From Nioella sp. MMSF_3534 (GTDB lineage Bacteria; Pseudomonadota; Alphaproteobacteria; Rhodobacterales; Rhodobacteraceae), in assembly GCF_030732985.1 (NCBI RefSeq), contig NZ_JASHJX010000003.1, positions 62,001 through 126,000 on the forward strand: a DNA stretch of 64,000 nucleotides. Direction: 5' to 3'. The notes beneath the pieces were generated by a model. That model was not told the origin of the DNA. It saw only the letters and a list, made by a program, of their open reading frames with translations, and did not search any database. The position numbers were made by a program, and so were the translations under genes. Shown here piece after piece: positions 53,758 through 62,936 of the stretch. The stretch's first letter is position 1; every line of letters starts with the position of its first letter.

Positions 53758-54486
53758 ATGAAAGTGGTTTTCGCCCTGCTGGCCGCCTTGTGTCTGGCCC
53801 CGATCCCGGCCCGCGCCGACTGCGTGGTGCTGCTGCATGGGCTGGCGCGGAGCACGAATTCGCTTTGGGTGATGGAGGAGGTGCTGGAGGCGGAAGGCTA
53901 CCAGGTGGTGAATCTCGGCTACCCATCCACCGAAGGCACGATCGGTGAGCTGTCGGCTGCCGCGATCGAACCGGCGCTGGCCAGCTGCGCACCCGGCACG
54001 GTGCATGTGGTCACCCATTCCATGGGCGGCATCCTGCTGCGTCACTGGCTGGCGGAACACGATCTGCCGGTGCTTGGCCGGGTGGTGATGCTGGCCCCGC
54101 CGAACCAGGGGGCGGCGCTGGTGGATCGGTTCGACGATCTTGCGGCGTTCGACTGGGTCCATGGCCCCGCCGGGCAGCAATTGGGCACCGGCGAGGACAG
54201 CGTGCCCTTGGCTCTGCCGCCGGTGGATTTCGAGCTTGGGGTGATCGCGGGATACGGGTCCATCAACCCGGTGACCTCGGCGCTGATCGAGGGGCCGGAT
54301 GACGGCAAGGTCTCGGTCGAGGAGACCATGGTCGAGGGGATGCGCGATTTCATTGCCTTGAGGGTCAGTCACACCTTCATGATGAACAACCCGCTGGTGG
54401 TGGCCGAAACGCTGACCTTCCTGCAAACGGGTGCGTTTGAACAGGATCTCGACCTGCTGGATGCGGTGGAGCAATTGCTTCCCTGA
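53758..54486 (+). CDS. Exported lipase-like alpha/beta hydrolase
   Basis: A 242-residue protein with a signal peptide ([18 protein letters not shown]) followed directly by [11 protein letters not shown], the oxyanion-side HG motif. The nucleophile is in [14 protein letters not shown]; candidate acid and His are in GPDDGKVSV and VSHTFMMNN. This matches the triacylglycerol lipase/PGAP1-like class. A periplasmic esterase role is likely. Confidence 0.86.
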   Translation: MKVVFALLAALCLAPIPARADCVVLLHGLARSTNSLWVMEEVLEAEGYQVVNLGYPSTEGTIGELSAAAIEPALASCAPGTVHVVTHSMGGILLRHWLAEHDLPVLGRVVMLAPPNQGAALVDRFDDLAAFDWVHGPAGQQLGTGEDSVPLALPPVDFELGVIAGYGSINPVTSALIEGPDDGKVSVEETMVEGMRDFIALRVSHTFMMNNPLVVAETLTFLQTGAFEQDLDLLDAVEQLLP

Positions 54487-54512
54487 CGGGACCCGAGAGC
54501 GCGCCTCGTCGA

Positions 54513-54530
54513 CCCCCGCTGGCGCGGGGG
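54513..54530. other. GC-rich hairpin after the lipase-like gene
   Basis: CCCCCGC-TGGC-GCGGGGG forms a perfect 7-bp stem 27 nt beyond the stop, with no T-run. It may mark the transcript end. Confidence 0.5.
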
Positions 54531-54614
54531 CACTCCTCGACCCGCGTTGCCACGGTTTTGTGGTGCGGGATGAGGGCCTGTCCTGGCGGTTGCGGCGGTG
54601 GCTGGTGTTGGATG

Positions 54615-54649
54615 CCTCCGGCGGGAGTATTTTTACCAAGAAGAAGAGG
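54615..54649 (-). repeat. Dispersed element, diverged copy 3
   Basis: The core GGGAGTATTTTTACCAAGAA (54624-54643) resembles the elements at 14442-14470 and 40455-40485, and it starts directly after the purK stop in minus orientation. CTCCGGCGGGAG beside it can form a small hairpin. Confidence 0.6.
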
Positions 54650-55720
54650 TTACGCGGGGCCGGTCACCGTGTTCACATGGCCCATCTTGCGGCCCGGGCG
54701 GGTGTCGGCCTTGCCGTAGAGATGGATCTGGGTGCCGGGTCGGGTAGCGAGTTGCGGGGCCTTGTCGATGGCGTCGCCGATCAGGTTTTCCATCACCACA
54801 TTGGCGTGGCGTTTGCCGTCGCCAAGGGGCCAGCCGGTCACCGCGCGGATGTGTTGTTCGAACTGGTCGACGGCGCAGCCGGCTTGCGTCCAGTGGCCGG
54901 AATTGTGTACGCGCGGGGCGATTTCGTTGACCACAAGGCCCGTGGGCGTCACGAAAAGCTCCACCCCCATCACGCCCACATAATCGAGCGCGTTGAGGAT
55001 GCGGGCGGCGAGCAGCACGGCGTCGCTTCTGAGCCCGGGCGCGATGGCGGCGGGCACGGTGGTGGTGGCGAGGATGCCGTTTTCGTGGACGTTCTCACCG
55101 GGATCGTAGCAGGAGATCGACCCGTCCTGCCCGCGCGCGGCGATGACGGAAATCTCTCGGCTGAAGTCGATGAAGCCTTCGAGGATCGCGGGCGCGCCGT
55201 TCATGTCGGCGAGGGCCTGCGGCGCGTCATCCGGCGTCATGATCCGCGCCTGTCCCTTGCCGTCATAGCCGAAGCGGCGGGTTTTCAGGATGGCGGGCGT
55301 GCCGATCTGCTCGATGGCCTGGGCCAGATCGTCGGCGCTGTCCACCGGGGCGAAGGGGGCGGTGGTGAGGCCGATGTCGGTTAGGAAGGTCTTCTCGGTC
55401 AGCCGGTCCTGGCTCACCTCCAGCGCGCGGCGGGAGGGGGAGAGCGGCGTGGTGGCCGAAAGCACGTCGAGCGCGTCGGCGGGGATGTTCTCGAACTCAT
55501 AGGTGATGAGATCGACGGAGGCGGCAAAGCGCGCCAGCGCGTCTAGGTCGTCATAGGCACCCTGCGTGACCTTGGCGGCCACGTCGCCCGCGGGGGCGGC
55601 GCCGGGTTCATAGATATGGGTCTTGTAGCCGAGGCGCGAGGCCGCGACCGAGAGCATCCGGCCAAGCTGGCCGCCGCCGAGGATGCCGATGGTGGAGCCC
55701 GTGGGCAGCATGTCACTCAT
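54650..55720 (-). CDS. purK: 5-(carboxyamino)imidazole ribonucleotide synthase PurK
   Basis: A 356-residue ATP-grasp enzyme of purine synthesis converting AIR to N5-[18 protein letters not shown] opens the preATP-grasp domain; [12 protein letters not shown] and [14 protein letters not shown] are diagnostic. The start lies 8 nt inside the 3' end of purE, so the two are coupled. Confidence 0.96.
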   Translation of the reverse strand: MSDMLPTGSTIGILGGGQLGRMLSVAASRLGYKTHIYEPGAAPAGDVAAKVTQGAYDDLDALARFAASVDLITYEFENIPADALDVLSATTPLSPSRRALEVSQDRLTEKTFLTDIGLTTAPFAPVDSADDLAQAIEQIGTPAILKTRRFGYDGKGQARIMTPDDAPQALADMNGAPAILEGFIDFSREISVIAARGQDGSISCYDPGENVHENGILATTTVPAAIAPGLRSDAVLLAARILNALDYVGVMGVELFVTPTGLVVNEIAPRVHNSGHWTQAGCAVDQFEQHIRAVTGWPLGDGKRHANVVMENLIGDAIDKAPQLATRPGTQIHLYGKADTRPGRKMGHVNTVTGPA

Positions 55721-56201
55721 CGACCGGCACCTCGGGGATGGAGGCCGAGAGCGCCTCGCGCCAGGCGTCGAGCCGTTCGGCCAGGGCCGGGTCGCCAAGG
55801 GCGAGGATGCCCGCCGCCATCAGCCCCGCGTTCTTGGCACCCGCCGCGCCGATGGCCATGGTGGCAACAGGATAGCCGCGCGGCATCTGCAGGATGGAAT
55901 AGAGGCTGTCGACGCCCGACAGCGCCTTGGTCTGGACCGGCACGCCGATCACGGGAACACGGGTTTTCGACGCCATCATGCCGGGCAGATGCGCCGCGCC
56001 GCCCGCGCCTGCGATGATCACTTTCAGGCCCCGACCCACGGCCTCGCGCCCATAGGACCACAGCCGGTCCGGGGTGCGGTGTGCCGACACGATGCGCGCC
56101 TCGAAAGGAACGCCCAGTTCGTCCAGAATATCGGCGGCTTCCTTCATGGTGGGCCAGTCCGACTGGCTGCCCATGATGATCCCGACCTCGACCCGATCCA
56201 T
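55713..56201 (-). CDS. purE: N5-carboxyaminoimidazole ribonucleotide mutase PurE
   Basis: A 162-residue mutase that converts N5-CAIR to CAIR, the step after Pur[15 protein letters not shown] is the phosphate-binding start, and the catalytic His lies in [10 protein letters not shown]. First gene of purE-purK. Confidence 0.97.
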   Translation of the reverse strand: MDRVEVGIIMGSQSDWPTMKEAADILDELGVPFEARIVSAHRTPDRLWSYGREAVGRGLKVIIAGAGGAAHLPGMMASKTRVPVIGVPVQTKALSGVDSLYSILQMPRGYPVATMAIGAAGAKNAGLMAAGILALGDPALAERLDAWREALSASIPEVPVDE

Positions 56202-56255
56202 GGCGGTTATCCTCGCTGTCCCTCAGGAAGCGCGCACTATAGTCATGGCGCGGGG

Positions 56256-56474
56256 TTACGCAATGATATCCGGGGTCAGTTCATCCTCGATGCGCTGAAT
56301 CGCGTCCTTCAGCGCCAGCTTGCGCTTTTTCAGGCGGCGCAAAGTCAGCTGATCGGGCAGCGGGCGTTCCTCCAGCGCGCCGATCGCCTCGTCCAGGTCG
56401 CGGTGTTCGCGCGTCAGAACCCCCAGCTTCACACGCAGGACATCTTCATGAGTCATCTCGTTGGGGGCGTTCAT
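56256..56474 (-). CDS. DUF465 (YdcH family) small protein
   Basis: A 72-residue, highly charged helical protein with the DUF465 pattern (LTREHRDLDEAIGALEE; LRRLKKRKLALKDAIQRIED), probably a helical hairpin. Function unknown. It lies upstream of purE on the same strand with a 54-nt gap. An in-frame ATG at 56456 is an alternative start. Confidence 0.88.
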   Translation of the reverse strand: MNAPNEMTHEDVLRVKLGVLTREHRDLDEAIGALEERPLPDQLTLRRLKKRKLALKDAIQRIEDELTPDIIA

Positions 56475-56649
56475 GGGCGCTGGACCTGTGACTGAGTCGC
56501 CTTGCGGCAGGGCCTTGAGAATACCGGATTATCCCCAACGGGCAAAGCGTTGCGCGCCTTGCAAGGGCCATGAAGCGCCCCCATATTGAGGCAAATGGCC
56601 GCCATAACGGGGCCGACAGATGCAGATCGCTTGGTAAAGGATGTGCCCG

Positions 56650-57078
56650 ATGACGAAACTGACCCTTGGTTCGCACCCCTTCCTTCTGGGATTCGACCAG
56701 CTTGAACGGCTAGTGGAGCGGACCGCGAAATCCGGCAATGACGGATACCCCCCCTATAATATCGAAGCAAAGGGCGAGAATGCCTTTCGCATCACGCTGG
56801 CCGTTGCGGGCTTTGCCGAGGAGGACCTGGCGATCACGCTGGAGGACCGCCAGCTGGTGATCCGGGGTCGTCAGGGCGATGACAGCGAGGGCCGCGTCTT
56901 CCTGCACCGGGGCATTGCCGCGCGCCAGTTCCAGCGCAGTTTCGTGCTGGCCGACGGGGTCGAGGTGACGGGCGCTGCCATGGAACACGGGCTGTTGCAT
57001 GTGGATCTGAAACGGTCCGCCCCCGAAAACGTGGTGCAGACGATCAAGATCAGGACGGGAGGGGCATCCGATGCATGA
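56650..57078 (+). CDS. Hsp20/IbpA-type small heat-shock protein
   Basis: A 142-residue holdase with a central alpha-crystallin domain. YNIEAKGENAFRITLAVAGF and FLHRGIAARQFQRSFVLADG are typical of IbpA-like proteins. AAGGA lies 8 nt before the ATG at 56650; an ATG at 56641 is in frame. It overlaps the DUF1150 gene by 8 nt. Confidence 0.93.
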   Translation: MTKLTLGSHPFLLGFDQLERLVERTAKSGNDGYPPYNIEAKGENAFRITLAVAGFAEEDLAITLEDRQLVIRGRQGDDSEGRVFLHRGIAARQFQRSFVLADGVEVTGAAMEHGLLHVDLKRSAPENVVQTIKIRTGGASDA

Positions 57079-57304
57079 ACCCAGTGACAAGATGAAAGCC
57101 GGTGAACGCCCCATCGTCTATGTCCGCAAGGTTCGCGTCGATGATCTGCCCGAGGAGATCCGGGCGCAGGCCAGCGGCGCAGGGTTGAAAGAGCTTTATG
57201 CCATCGGCAACGAGGCGGGAGAGCGACTGGCGCTGGTCAAGGACCGCAAGCTGGCCTTCGTGGTGGCGCGGCAAAACGACATGACGCCGGTCAGCGTGCA
57301 CTGA
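57071..57304 (+). CDS. DUF1150 family protein
   Basis: A 77-residue protein with the DUF1150 features YVRKVRVDDLPEEIRAQ and GNEAGERLALVKDRKLAFVVAR. It is often found next to hsp20 genes in alphaproteobacteria, and the 8-nt overlap here implies co-translation. A partner role for the small heat-shock protein is inferred; no biochemical function is known to me. Confidence 0.88.
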   Translation: MHEPSDKMKAGERPIVYVRKVRVDDLPEEIRAQASGAGLKELYAIGNEAGERLALVKDRKLAFVVARQNDMTPVSVH

Positions 57305-57326
57305 TCCCCGCGATGCGAAATGCAAA

Positions 57327-57363
57327 ATGGGCGCCCCGAAACAGGGCGCCCATCTTCGTTTTC
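57327..57363 (+). terminator. Terminator of the hsp20-DUF1150 pair
   Basis: A perfect 10-bp stem ATGGGCGCCC / GGGCGCCCAT with a CGAAACA loop is followed by CTTCGTTTTCC. It lies between convergent genes and the AAAA on its other side allows action on the minus strand too. Confidence 0.88.
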
Positions 57364-57389
57364 CCTACGAGGTACAGGTCGCAGGGAGG

Positions 57390-58082
57390 TTATAGCGGTA
57401 TGACAAGGCGCAGGAACCCGGACAGGCCGCGATCCTCGATGCCGCCGAAATCGAACAGCCGGTAGGACACGCCCGGCGTCAGCAGCACACCGCCCGCCAG
57501 CGGAATGGCGAGATAGGCATCGGCACGGCCATAGAGGCCCGAGTCGTTGATCTGGAACGATCCGCCGAAGCCGTCAACAGCGGCCCAGCCATAGCCCAGG
57601 TTCAGGCCGAAGCCGAAGGTCGGCACCGCGATGGAACTGCTGGAATAGCCACCGCCAAGCGGGGTTTCATAGGCGGCGCCCACGAAAATTCCGGTGAAGG
57701 TGGAACTGCCGCTTGTCGGAAACAGCCAGCCGCCTGCCTCGAAGGCATTGACGTCGGAGTTCATGTGCTCCAGCCCGAGCGTATAGGCCAGGACCGGGGC
57801 CGAGGAAGATGCCGAGGCCCCGCGCGCGGCGGCATTGAGCCAGGTGGCGGCAACCATCAGGCCAAGCGCATTTCCGACATGGATGTTTTCCGGTCCACCA
57901 AGCCCGGCCACGGTCCGGCAATCGGAACAGAACGGCGACATGAAGCCGAAGGTCAGCCTGTCGGGCCCACGCGCAAAGCTGCTTGGGCCGCTGAAGCTGA
58001 ATGGCAGGCTTTGCGCAACAGCGCTTCCCGCAATGGTGACGGACAGGATCAGGCCTGCCAGAATGGTGACGAGTTTCTTCAT
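57390..58082 (-). CDS. Exported protein, probable outer-membrane beta-barrel
   Basis: A 230-residue protein with a signal peptide (LVTILAGLILSVTIAGSAVAQ). The mature part is Gly/Ser/aromatic-rich, with alternating hydrophobic strands and a C-terminal GLSGFLRLVIPL, which suggests a small outer-membrane barrel. Two close cysteines (FCSDCRT) are present. No family is recognised. GGGGGGA precedes the ATG at 58082. Confidence 0.75.
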   Translation of the reverse strand: MKKLVTILAGLILSVTIAGSAVAQSLPFSFSGPSSFARGPDRLTFGFMSPFCSDCRTVAGLGGPENIHVGNALGLMVAATWLNAAARGASASSSAPVLAYTLGLEHMNSDVNAFEAGGWLFPTSGSSTFTGIFVGAAYETPLGGGYSSSSIAVPTFGFGLNLGYGWAAVDGFGGSFQINDSGLYGRADAYLAIPLAGGVLLTPGVSYRLFDFGGIEDRGLSGFLRLVIPL

Positions 58083-58212
58083 GGTCCCAATCCCCCCAAG
58101 ATTGATTGACCCGACAAGCTTCGCGCTGCGCCCCGATTCCTTCAAGCCACCCCGAAGACGGAGATCGGGGGTGTTGCAGAAAGGTTGACGCAGCGTAAAG
58201 TTCCGCGTGGAA

Positions 58213-59253
58213 TCAGGGGATTGGCAAGACCGCCCTCGCCTCTGCCGCGCCAATCGCGGGGCGGGCGAGCGGTCCGTAGGCGGTGGCTGTGCTGCGCAAC
58301 TCCGGGAAGATCCGCAGCACTTCCTCGCGCGCGGCGTGGTCCAGCGCATTGATCGACTGGTCCGCCGGGTGAAAGCTTTCGGCGGCGATGCCCTCGGCCA
58401 GGACGATCTGGTGACGGTCGAACAGCAGGTGCCAGTATTCCACGTGGTCACAGGGTTCGAACCGAATGCGCCTGCCGTCGATCAGGTGTTTCGCGGCGAC
58501 CAGAACCTCCCTTTCGCCAAACAGCAATTCGGCGCGTGGCCCGTCGATCAGCAGCCGGTGCTGCGGCGAGACCACCAAACGGCGGCGATTGCCCAGAACA
58601 CCCTTGCCGATCACCACAGGGGCCAGATCGCCCCGGCCGGGCACCCGCCGCCCGCCGATCCAGCGCAGGGGTTGCGGGCCGTCATCGCGGGTGCGGATCA
58701 GCTCGCCGGGATGCAGGGTTTCCACCGGGCGGTCGCCCTCGACCGTGCCGATCAGCGTGCCGCGCGCGAAGCAGACGAAGAAATCCGAATATTGCGGGGT
58801 CGCGTTGAACCCGCCATTGGAGAAGTTGACCGACAGGTCTTCGCTGGTGATCGTGTAGGTCGTGCCCGGCACGATGCCGCCGCCACCCGGATTGGCCGGG
58901 TCTTCCATCACCACGAAATAGCCGTCGCTGGTCACTGCCTGGTTGTTGCCCTGCTGGTTGGGCCCGGTATTGACCCAGACCATGATGAAACTGTTGCTGC
59001 CATCCGTGACCTGAAAGGCGATCTCATACTGGTGCAGGGCATTGCTGTAGGTCGTGCCATCCACGGTGCCGCTGACCAGCTGGTCGCTGTCCACCGGGTT
59101 GAAATCGTCCGGCGTGTCATCCGTGCCGCCATCGGTGACGGTCACGATATCTGCCGTGGCAGAGGCGCCGACGGTAAAGCTGTCCCCCACGGTGAAACTT
59201 GCGGGGTTTCCCAGATCCTGAAGGCTCCAGGCCTGCATGTCATAGCTTGGCAT
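58213..59253 (-). CDS. Hint-domain protein
   Basis: A 346-residue protein. The N-terminal ~160 residues are a Thr/Asp/Gly-rich beta region, and the Hint domain begins CFARGTLIGTVEGDRPVETL. VVSPQHRLLIDG and YWHLLFDRHQIVLAEG match the domain. It has no signal peptide or RTX repeats, unlike the Hint protein at 46792-48102. Roseobacters often have several such proteins. Autoprocessing is possible but unproven. I chose the ATG at 59253 (MPSYDMQ). Confidence 0.84.
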   Translation of the reverse strand: MPSYDMQAWSLQDLGNPASFTVGDSFTVGASATADIVTVTDGGTDDTPDDFNPVDSDQLVSGTVDGTTYSNALHQYEIAFQVTDGSNSFIMVWVNTGPNQQGNNQAVTSDGYFVVMEDPANPGGGGIVPGTTYTITSEDLSVNFSNGGFNATPQYSDFFVCFARGTLIGTVEGDRPVETLHPGELIRTRDDGPQPLRWIGGRRVPGRGDLAPVVIGKGVLGNRRRLVVSPQHRLLIDGPRAELLFGEREVLVAAKHLIDGRRIRFEPCDHVEYWHLLFDRHQIVLAEGIAAESFHPADQSINALDHAAREEVLRIFPELRSTATAYGPLARPAIGAAEARAVLPIP

Positions 59254-59415
59254 CGCACACACATCCTTGCACTGGCCGCACGGTTGCCCATGGGCCGGAT
59301 GCCCCCGCCCGTCTTGTACCGCGCGAATATGGACGGACCGGGGCGCAATCCTGCCGCGATCTGGACAATTCCGGGCAGCATCGGCCGCAAGACTTTCCAA
59401 CCGATAAACAGCGGA

Positions 59416-59455
59416 CAGAAAAACGCCCCGGTCAGACAGGCTGGCCGGGGCGTTT
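59416..59455 (-). terminator. Terminator of the sulfate-activation gene
   Basis: On the minus strand AAACGCCCCGG and CCGGGGCGTTT form an 11-bp stem, followed by TTCTG after a run of five T. It begins 25 nt beyond the stop of the gene at 59480. Confidence 0.85.
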
Positions 59456-59479
59456 CAGGATGTTTCGGATCGCGATGGA

Positions 59480-61549
59480 TCAGGCGGAGATCAGCCCCAT
59501 GGATTCCAGCTTCAGCAGCACCTGCTGCGCGCAGTAATCCACGTCCATGCCCTCGGTATCCACCACCAGTTCGGCGGCGGTCGGCGCCTCGTAGGGGTCG
59601 GAGATGCCGGTGAATTCCTTGATCTTGCCTTCACGCGCCAGCGCATAGAGCCCCTTGCGGTCACGGCGTTCGCATTCCTCCAGCGAGGTCGCCACATGCA
59701 CCTCGACGAAGGCCCCGAAGGCTTCGATCATCTCGCGCACGGCGCGGCGGGTCGCGGTATAGGGCGCGATCGGCGCACAGATGGCGATGCCGCCGTTCTT
59801 GGTGATCTCGGAGGCGACATAGCCGATGCGGCGGATGTTGATGTCGCGGTGTTCCTTCGAGAAGCCCAGTTCCGAGGACAGATGCTTGCGCACCACGTCA
59901 CCATCGAGCAGCGTCACCGGACGTCCGCCCTGTTCCATCAGCTTGACCATGATGGCGTTGGCGATCGTGGACTTGCCAGAGCCGGAAAGGCCGGTGAAGA
60001 ACACGGTAAAGCCCTGCTTGGAGCGCGGCGGCGACGTGCGGCGCAGTTCCTGCACCACCTCGGGGAAGCTGAACCATTCCGGAATTTCCAGCCCCTCGCG
60101 CAGACGGCGGCGCAGCTCGGTGCCCGAGATGTTCAGGATCGTCACGCTGTCCTTGTCCGCGATCTCGTCGGCGGGTTCGTACTGGGCGCGCTCCTGCACA
60201 TAGACCATGTGTTTGAAATCGACCATTTCGATGCCCATCTCGGCCTGATGTTCGCGGAACAGGTCCTGCGCATCATAGGGGCCGTAGAAATCCTCACCGG
60301 CGGAGTTCTTGCCGGGGCCGGCGTGGTCGCGGCCGACGATGAAATGGGTGCAGCCATAGTTCTTGCGGATCAGCCCGTGCCAGACGGCCTCACGCGGGCC
60401 GGCCATGCGCATGGCCAGCGGCAGCAGGCTCATGGTGGTGGTGGCGCCGGGGTACTGGTCCAGAACCGCCTCGTAGCAGCGCACGCGGGTGAAATGGTCC
60501 ACATCGCCCGGCTTGGTCATGCCCACGACCGGGTGGATCAGCAGGTTGGCCTGTGCCTCTTTCGCGGCGCGGAAGGTCAGTTCCTGGTGGGCGCGGTGCA
60601 GCGGATTGCGGGTCTGGAAGGCAACGATCTTGCGCCAGCCCAGTTTGCGGAAATAGGACCGCAGTTCATTGGGCGTGTCGCGGCGGGCGCGGAAATCGTA
60701 GTGCACGGGCTGCTGGATGCCGGTCACGGCACCGCCCAGATAAACCGGGCCCGCGACGTGATGCAGGTAGTTCACCGCCGGGTGGGCGACGTCATCGGCC
60801 CCGAACACCATTTCGGCCTCGCGCGCCTTGTTGGGCACGTATTTGTCGCTGATCGACAGGATCGCAAGGATCACGCCTTCCTGATCGCGCAGCGCAATGT
60901 CCTGACCGGCTTCGATCCCGTCGGCGAAGGCCTGGCTGACGTCCAGCGTGATCGGCATCGGCCAGAGCGTGCCATCGGCCAGACGCATGGTTTCGACGAC
61001 GCTTTCATAGTCTTCCTGACCCAGAAAGCCCTTGAGCGGGTTGAAGCCGCCATTCATCAGCAGTTCCAGATCGCAGATCTGGCGCGGGGTCAGATCCCAG
61101 CTGACCAGTTCGGATGCCTCGCGCTTGAGTTTCTGGGCGCTGTCGGCGGAAACGAAAAGTTCCTGAACGGGGGCAAGGTGGTTCTGCATCACTTGGGTCC
61201 TGTACTTGGGGGAAAGAAGCCCGCTGGCCGCACCGGTCAGTTCGGCATGAAGCGCGTCATATTCGGCCAGTTTGCGGGAAAGAAAACGATCGGTGAGACG
61301 GGCCTTTTCAGCCGCCCCGCGAGAGGTGAGCGCATAGGCGAAGCGCTGGCGCTTGTCGGTGCTGTCGCGGTCGGTGACCTTGATCAGCCCGGCGTCGGTC
61401 ACCGCGCGCAATACCGCATTGAGCCGCCCGAGCGAGATGCCAAGCGCCGCCGCCGTCGCCCGCTGAGACGCGTCCGGCGCCAGATCCAGCTGGCGCAGAA
61501 GGCGGAAGAGCAGGTCGTCTTCCGGCAGGGTGGGCGTTGGTGCGGGCAT
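59480..61549 (-). CDS. MarR-type winged-helix domain fused to bifunctional sulfate adenylyltransferase/APS kinase
   Basis: A single 689-residue frame. Residues of about 1-108 match the EPS-associated MarR-like regulators (TAAALGISLGRLNAVLRAVT; RGAAEKARLTDRFLSRKLAE). A linker leads to a complete Sat-CysC from Met121: ATP sulfurylase with QTRNPLHRAH and the GRDHAGPGK segment, then APS kinase with Walker A GLSGSGKST. The enzyme makes APS and PAPS. Met121 (61189) has AGGA 8 nt upstream, so a separate 569-residue enzyme could also be made. A palindrome lies just upstream of residue 1. Confidence 0.85.
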   Translation of the reverse strand: MPAPTPTLPEDDLLFRLLRQLDLAPDASQRATAAALGISLGRLNAVLRAVTDAGLIKVTDRDSTDKRQRFAYALTSRGAAEKARLTDRFLSRKLAEYDALHAELTGAASGLLSPKYRTQVMQNHLAPVQELFVSADSAQKLKREASELVSWDLTPRQICDLELLMNGGFNPLKGFLGQEDYESVVETMRLADGTLWPMPITLDVSQAFADGIEAGQDIALRDQEGVILAILSISDKYVPNKAREAEMVFGADDVAHPAVNYLHHVAGPVYLGGAVTGIQQPVHYDFRARRDTPNELRSYFRKLGWRKIVAFQTRNPLHRAHQELTFRAAKEAQANLLIHPVVGMTKPGDVDHFTRVRCYEAVLDQYPGATTTMSLLPLAMRMAGPREAVWHGLIRKNYGCTHFIVGRDHAGPGKNSAGEDFYGPYDAQDLFREHQAEMGIEMVDFKHMVYVQERAQYEPADEIADKDSVTILNISGTELRRRLREGLEIPEWFSFPEVVQELRRTSPPRSKQGFTVFFTGLSGSGKSTIANAIMVKLMEQGGRPVTLLDGDVVRKHLSSELGFSKEHRDINIRRIGYVASEITKNGGIAICAPIAPYTATRRAVREMIEAFGAFVEVHVATSLEECERRDRKGLYALAREGKIKEFTGISDPYEAPTAAELVVDTEGMDVDYCAQQVLLKLESMGLISA

Positions 61550-61567
61550 CGCGGGCGACTCAAAGTT

Positions 61568-61583
61568 TGTTCACGAATGAACA
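61568..61583. promoter_or_regulatory. Palindrome upstream of the MarR-Sat gene
   Basis: TGTTCA-CGAA-TGAACA is a perfect 6-4-6 inverted repeat 18 nt upstream of the start codon. It is a candidate operator for the winged-helix domain encoded just downstream. Confidence 0.5.
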
Positions 61584-61633
61584 TATGTCACATGATGCAG
61601 GTGCAGAAAAGGGGAAATCTGACAAGCCGATTG

Positions 61634-61675
61634 GAAAAACAAAAGGGCAGGTCCGATTTGATGCCGAACCTGCCC
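61634..61675 (-). terminator. Terminator of the ankyrin gene
   Basis: On the minus strand GGGCAGGTTCG and CGGACCTGCCC form a stem of 10 pairs with one mismatch and a 9-nt loop, followed by TTTTGTTTTTCC. It lies 45 nt beyond the stop at 61721. Confidence 0.88.
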
Positions 61676-61720
61676 TGATAGGCTTGGATGATGGGGGCAC
61701 GCAGAATGCCGCCCGTGATC

Positions 61721-62788
61721 TTAGTCAAACCGGCCTTCGTTCACCTGCCAATAGGCATCCGTGCCTTGCAGGGGCGAATTGTCGGCGATCAGGTCGATGG
61801 CAAGCTGCCCCTGGCCGTTGCGCGCCCTGACATCAGCCCCGGCGGCGATCAGGGCCTCAACGATCTGCGGGGCTTCATCTATGAACCGTCTCATGGCGCG
61901 GTGCAGGGCGGTGTTGCCGGTCTGGTCACGGGCCTCGGTACTTGCCCCGGCTTCCAGCAAGGCGACAGTGACCGCACTGCTTTCGTTGAGGGACACGGCG
62001 ATATGCAGCGGTGTCGCCCCCCGCAGGTCGCGGGCATTCGGGTCCGCGCCATGTTCCAGCAAAAGACGGGTCACCTCCGGGTTGGAATTGTGCCAGGCCG
62101 CCAAATGAAGGGCGGTGAACCCGCGTTCTTCTCGCGCAGACAGATCGCTGCCCGCAGCAAGCAGCCGTTCCGTCGCAGCAGGGTCAGGGTTGAGGCCAGC
62201 AACCAAGTGAAGCGCGGTCGAGCCGTCACTCCGGCGGGCATTGGGGTCGATCCCCCGAGACAGGAGAAACTGAATGAGATCCGGGCTGGCACTACTGGCG
62301 GTATCGTGAAGGAATGTCGAGCCGTGTTCCGACCGGGTGAGCACATCAAATCCCTGATCGACGACATGCATCAGAAAGATGCTATTGGCCCCCATGGCCA
62401 GAAGCTCGCGGACCGAGGCCGGGTCTCGCGCCTGAAGGTCGAACTCAGCGCCTGCATTCAGCAACAGCGTGGTCACGGAATGATCGGGGTTCAATACTGC
62501 CGCGGCAACCAGCGGACTGAACCCGTCCGGGGTCGAGAAGGACAGGTCAAACCCCGCATCCACCAACAGCTGCACAATTCCCGGCGGGGCAGAGGCCGCC
62601 GCGGCCAGAAGCGGGGTTATGCCGGTTTCATCGGGTGCCATGCTCTGCCCTTGGGCGATGCAGGCGGCCACATCATCGGCGGTTGCCGTTTGATAGAATT
62701 CCAGTGTCGTCATGCCGTCACAGGCAAAAGCCGCCGTCGCGGCGACAGAGAACAAGGCGGAAATCGTCGGTGCTAACAGCTTTCTCAT
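61721..62788 (-). CDS. Exported ankyrin-repeat protein
   Basis: A 355-residue protein with a signal peptide (LLAPTISALFSVAATAAFA) and about eight ankyrin units. Clear ones read GSTALHLVAGLNPDPAATER, GFTALHLAAWHNSNPEVTRL, GATPLHIAVSLNESSAVTVA and GNTALHRAMRRFIDEAPQIV. Ankyrin arrays mediate protein contacts, so a periplasmic binding role is inferred. Several cysteines are near the N-terminus. Confidence 0.88.
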   Translation of the reverse strand: MRKLLAPTISALFSVAATAAFACDGMTTLEFYQTATADDVAACIAQGQSMAPDETGITPLLAAAASAPPGIVQLLVDAGFDLSFSTPDGFSPLVAAAVLNPDHSVTTLLLNAGAEFDLQARDPASVRELLAMGANSIFLMHVVDQGFDVLTRSEHGSTFLHDTASSASPDLIQFLLSRGIDPNARRSDGSTALHLVAGLNPDPAATERLLAAGSDLSAREERGFTALHLAAWHNSNPEVTRLLLEHGADPNARDLRGATPLHIAVSLNESSAVTVALLEAGASTEARDQTGNTALHRAMRRFIDEAPQIVEALIAAGADVRARNGQGQLAIDLIADNSPLQGTDAYWQVNEGRFD

Positions 62789-62936
62789 TAAAATTCCTAG
62801 GTTGTTATAGCTCGGCTAATACGCGAACGTTCCACATTTCTTGCATTCATGGCAACAGCCTTCCGCCAGTGGCTCAGCCCCGGATGCGCCCCCCGGCCCT
62901 TTCGGCCCGCGAGTGGTTGGCATCCGGCGCGGGGGC

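Noticed and set aside
59696-61678. 660-codon frame antisense to the MarR-Sat-CysC gene
   Set aside because: Shadow frame; the opposite strand encodes clear catalytic motifs throughout.
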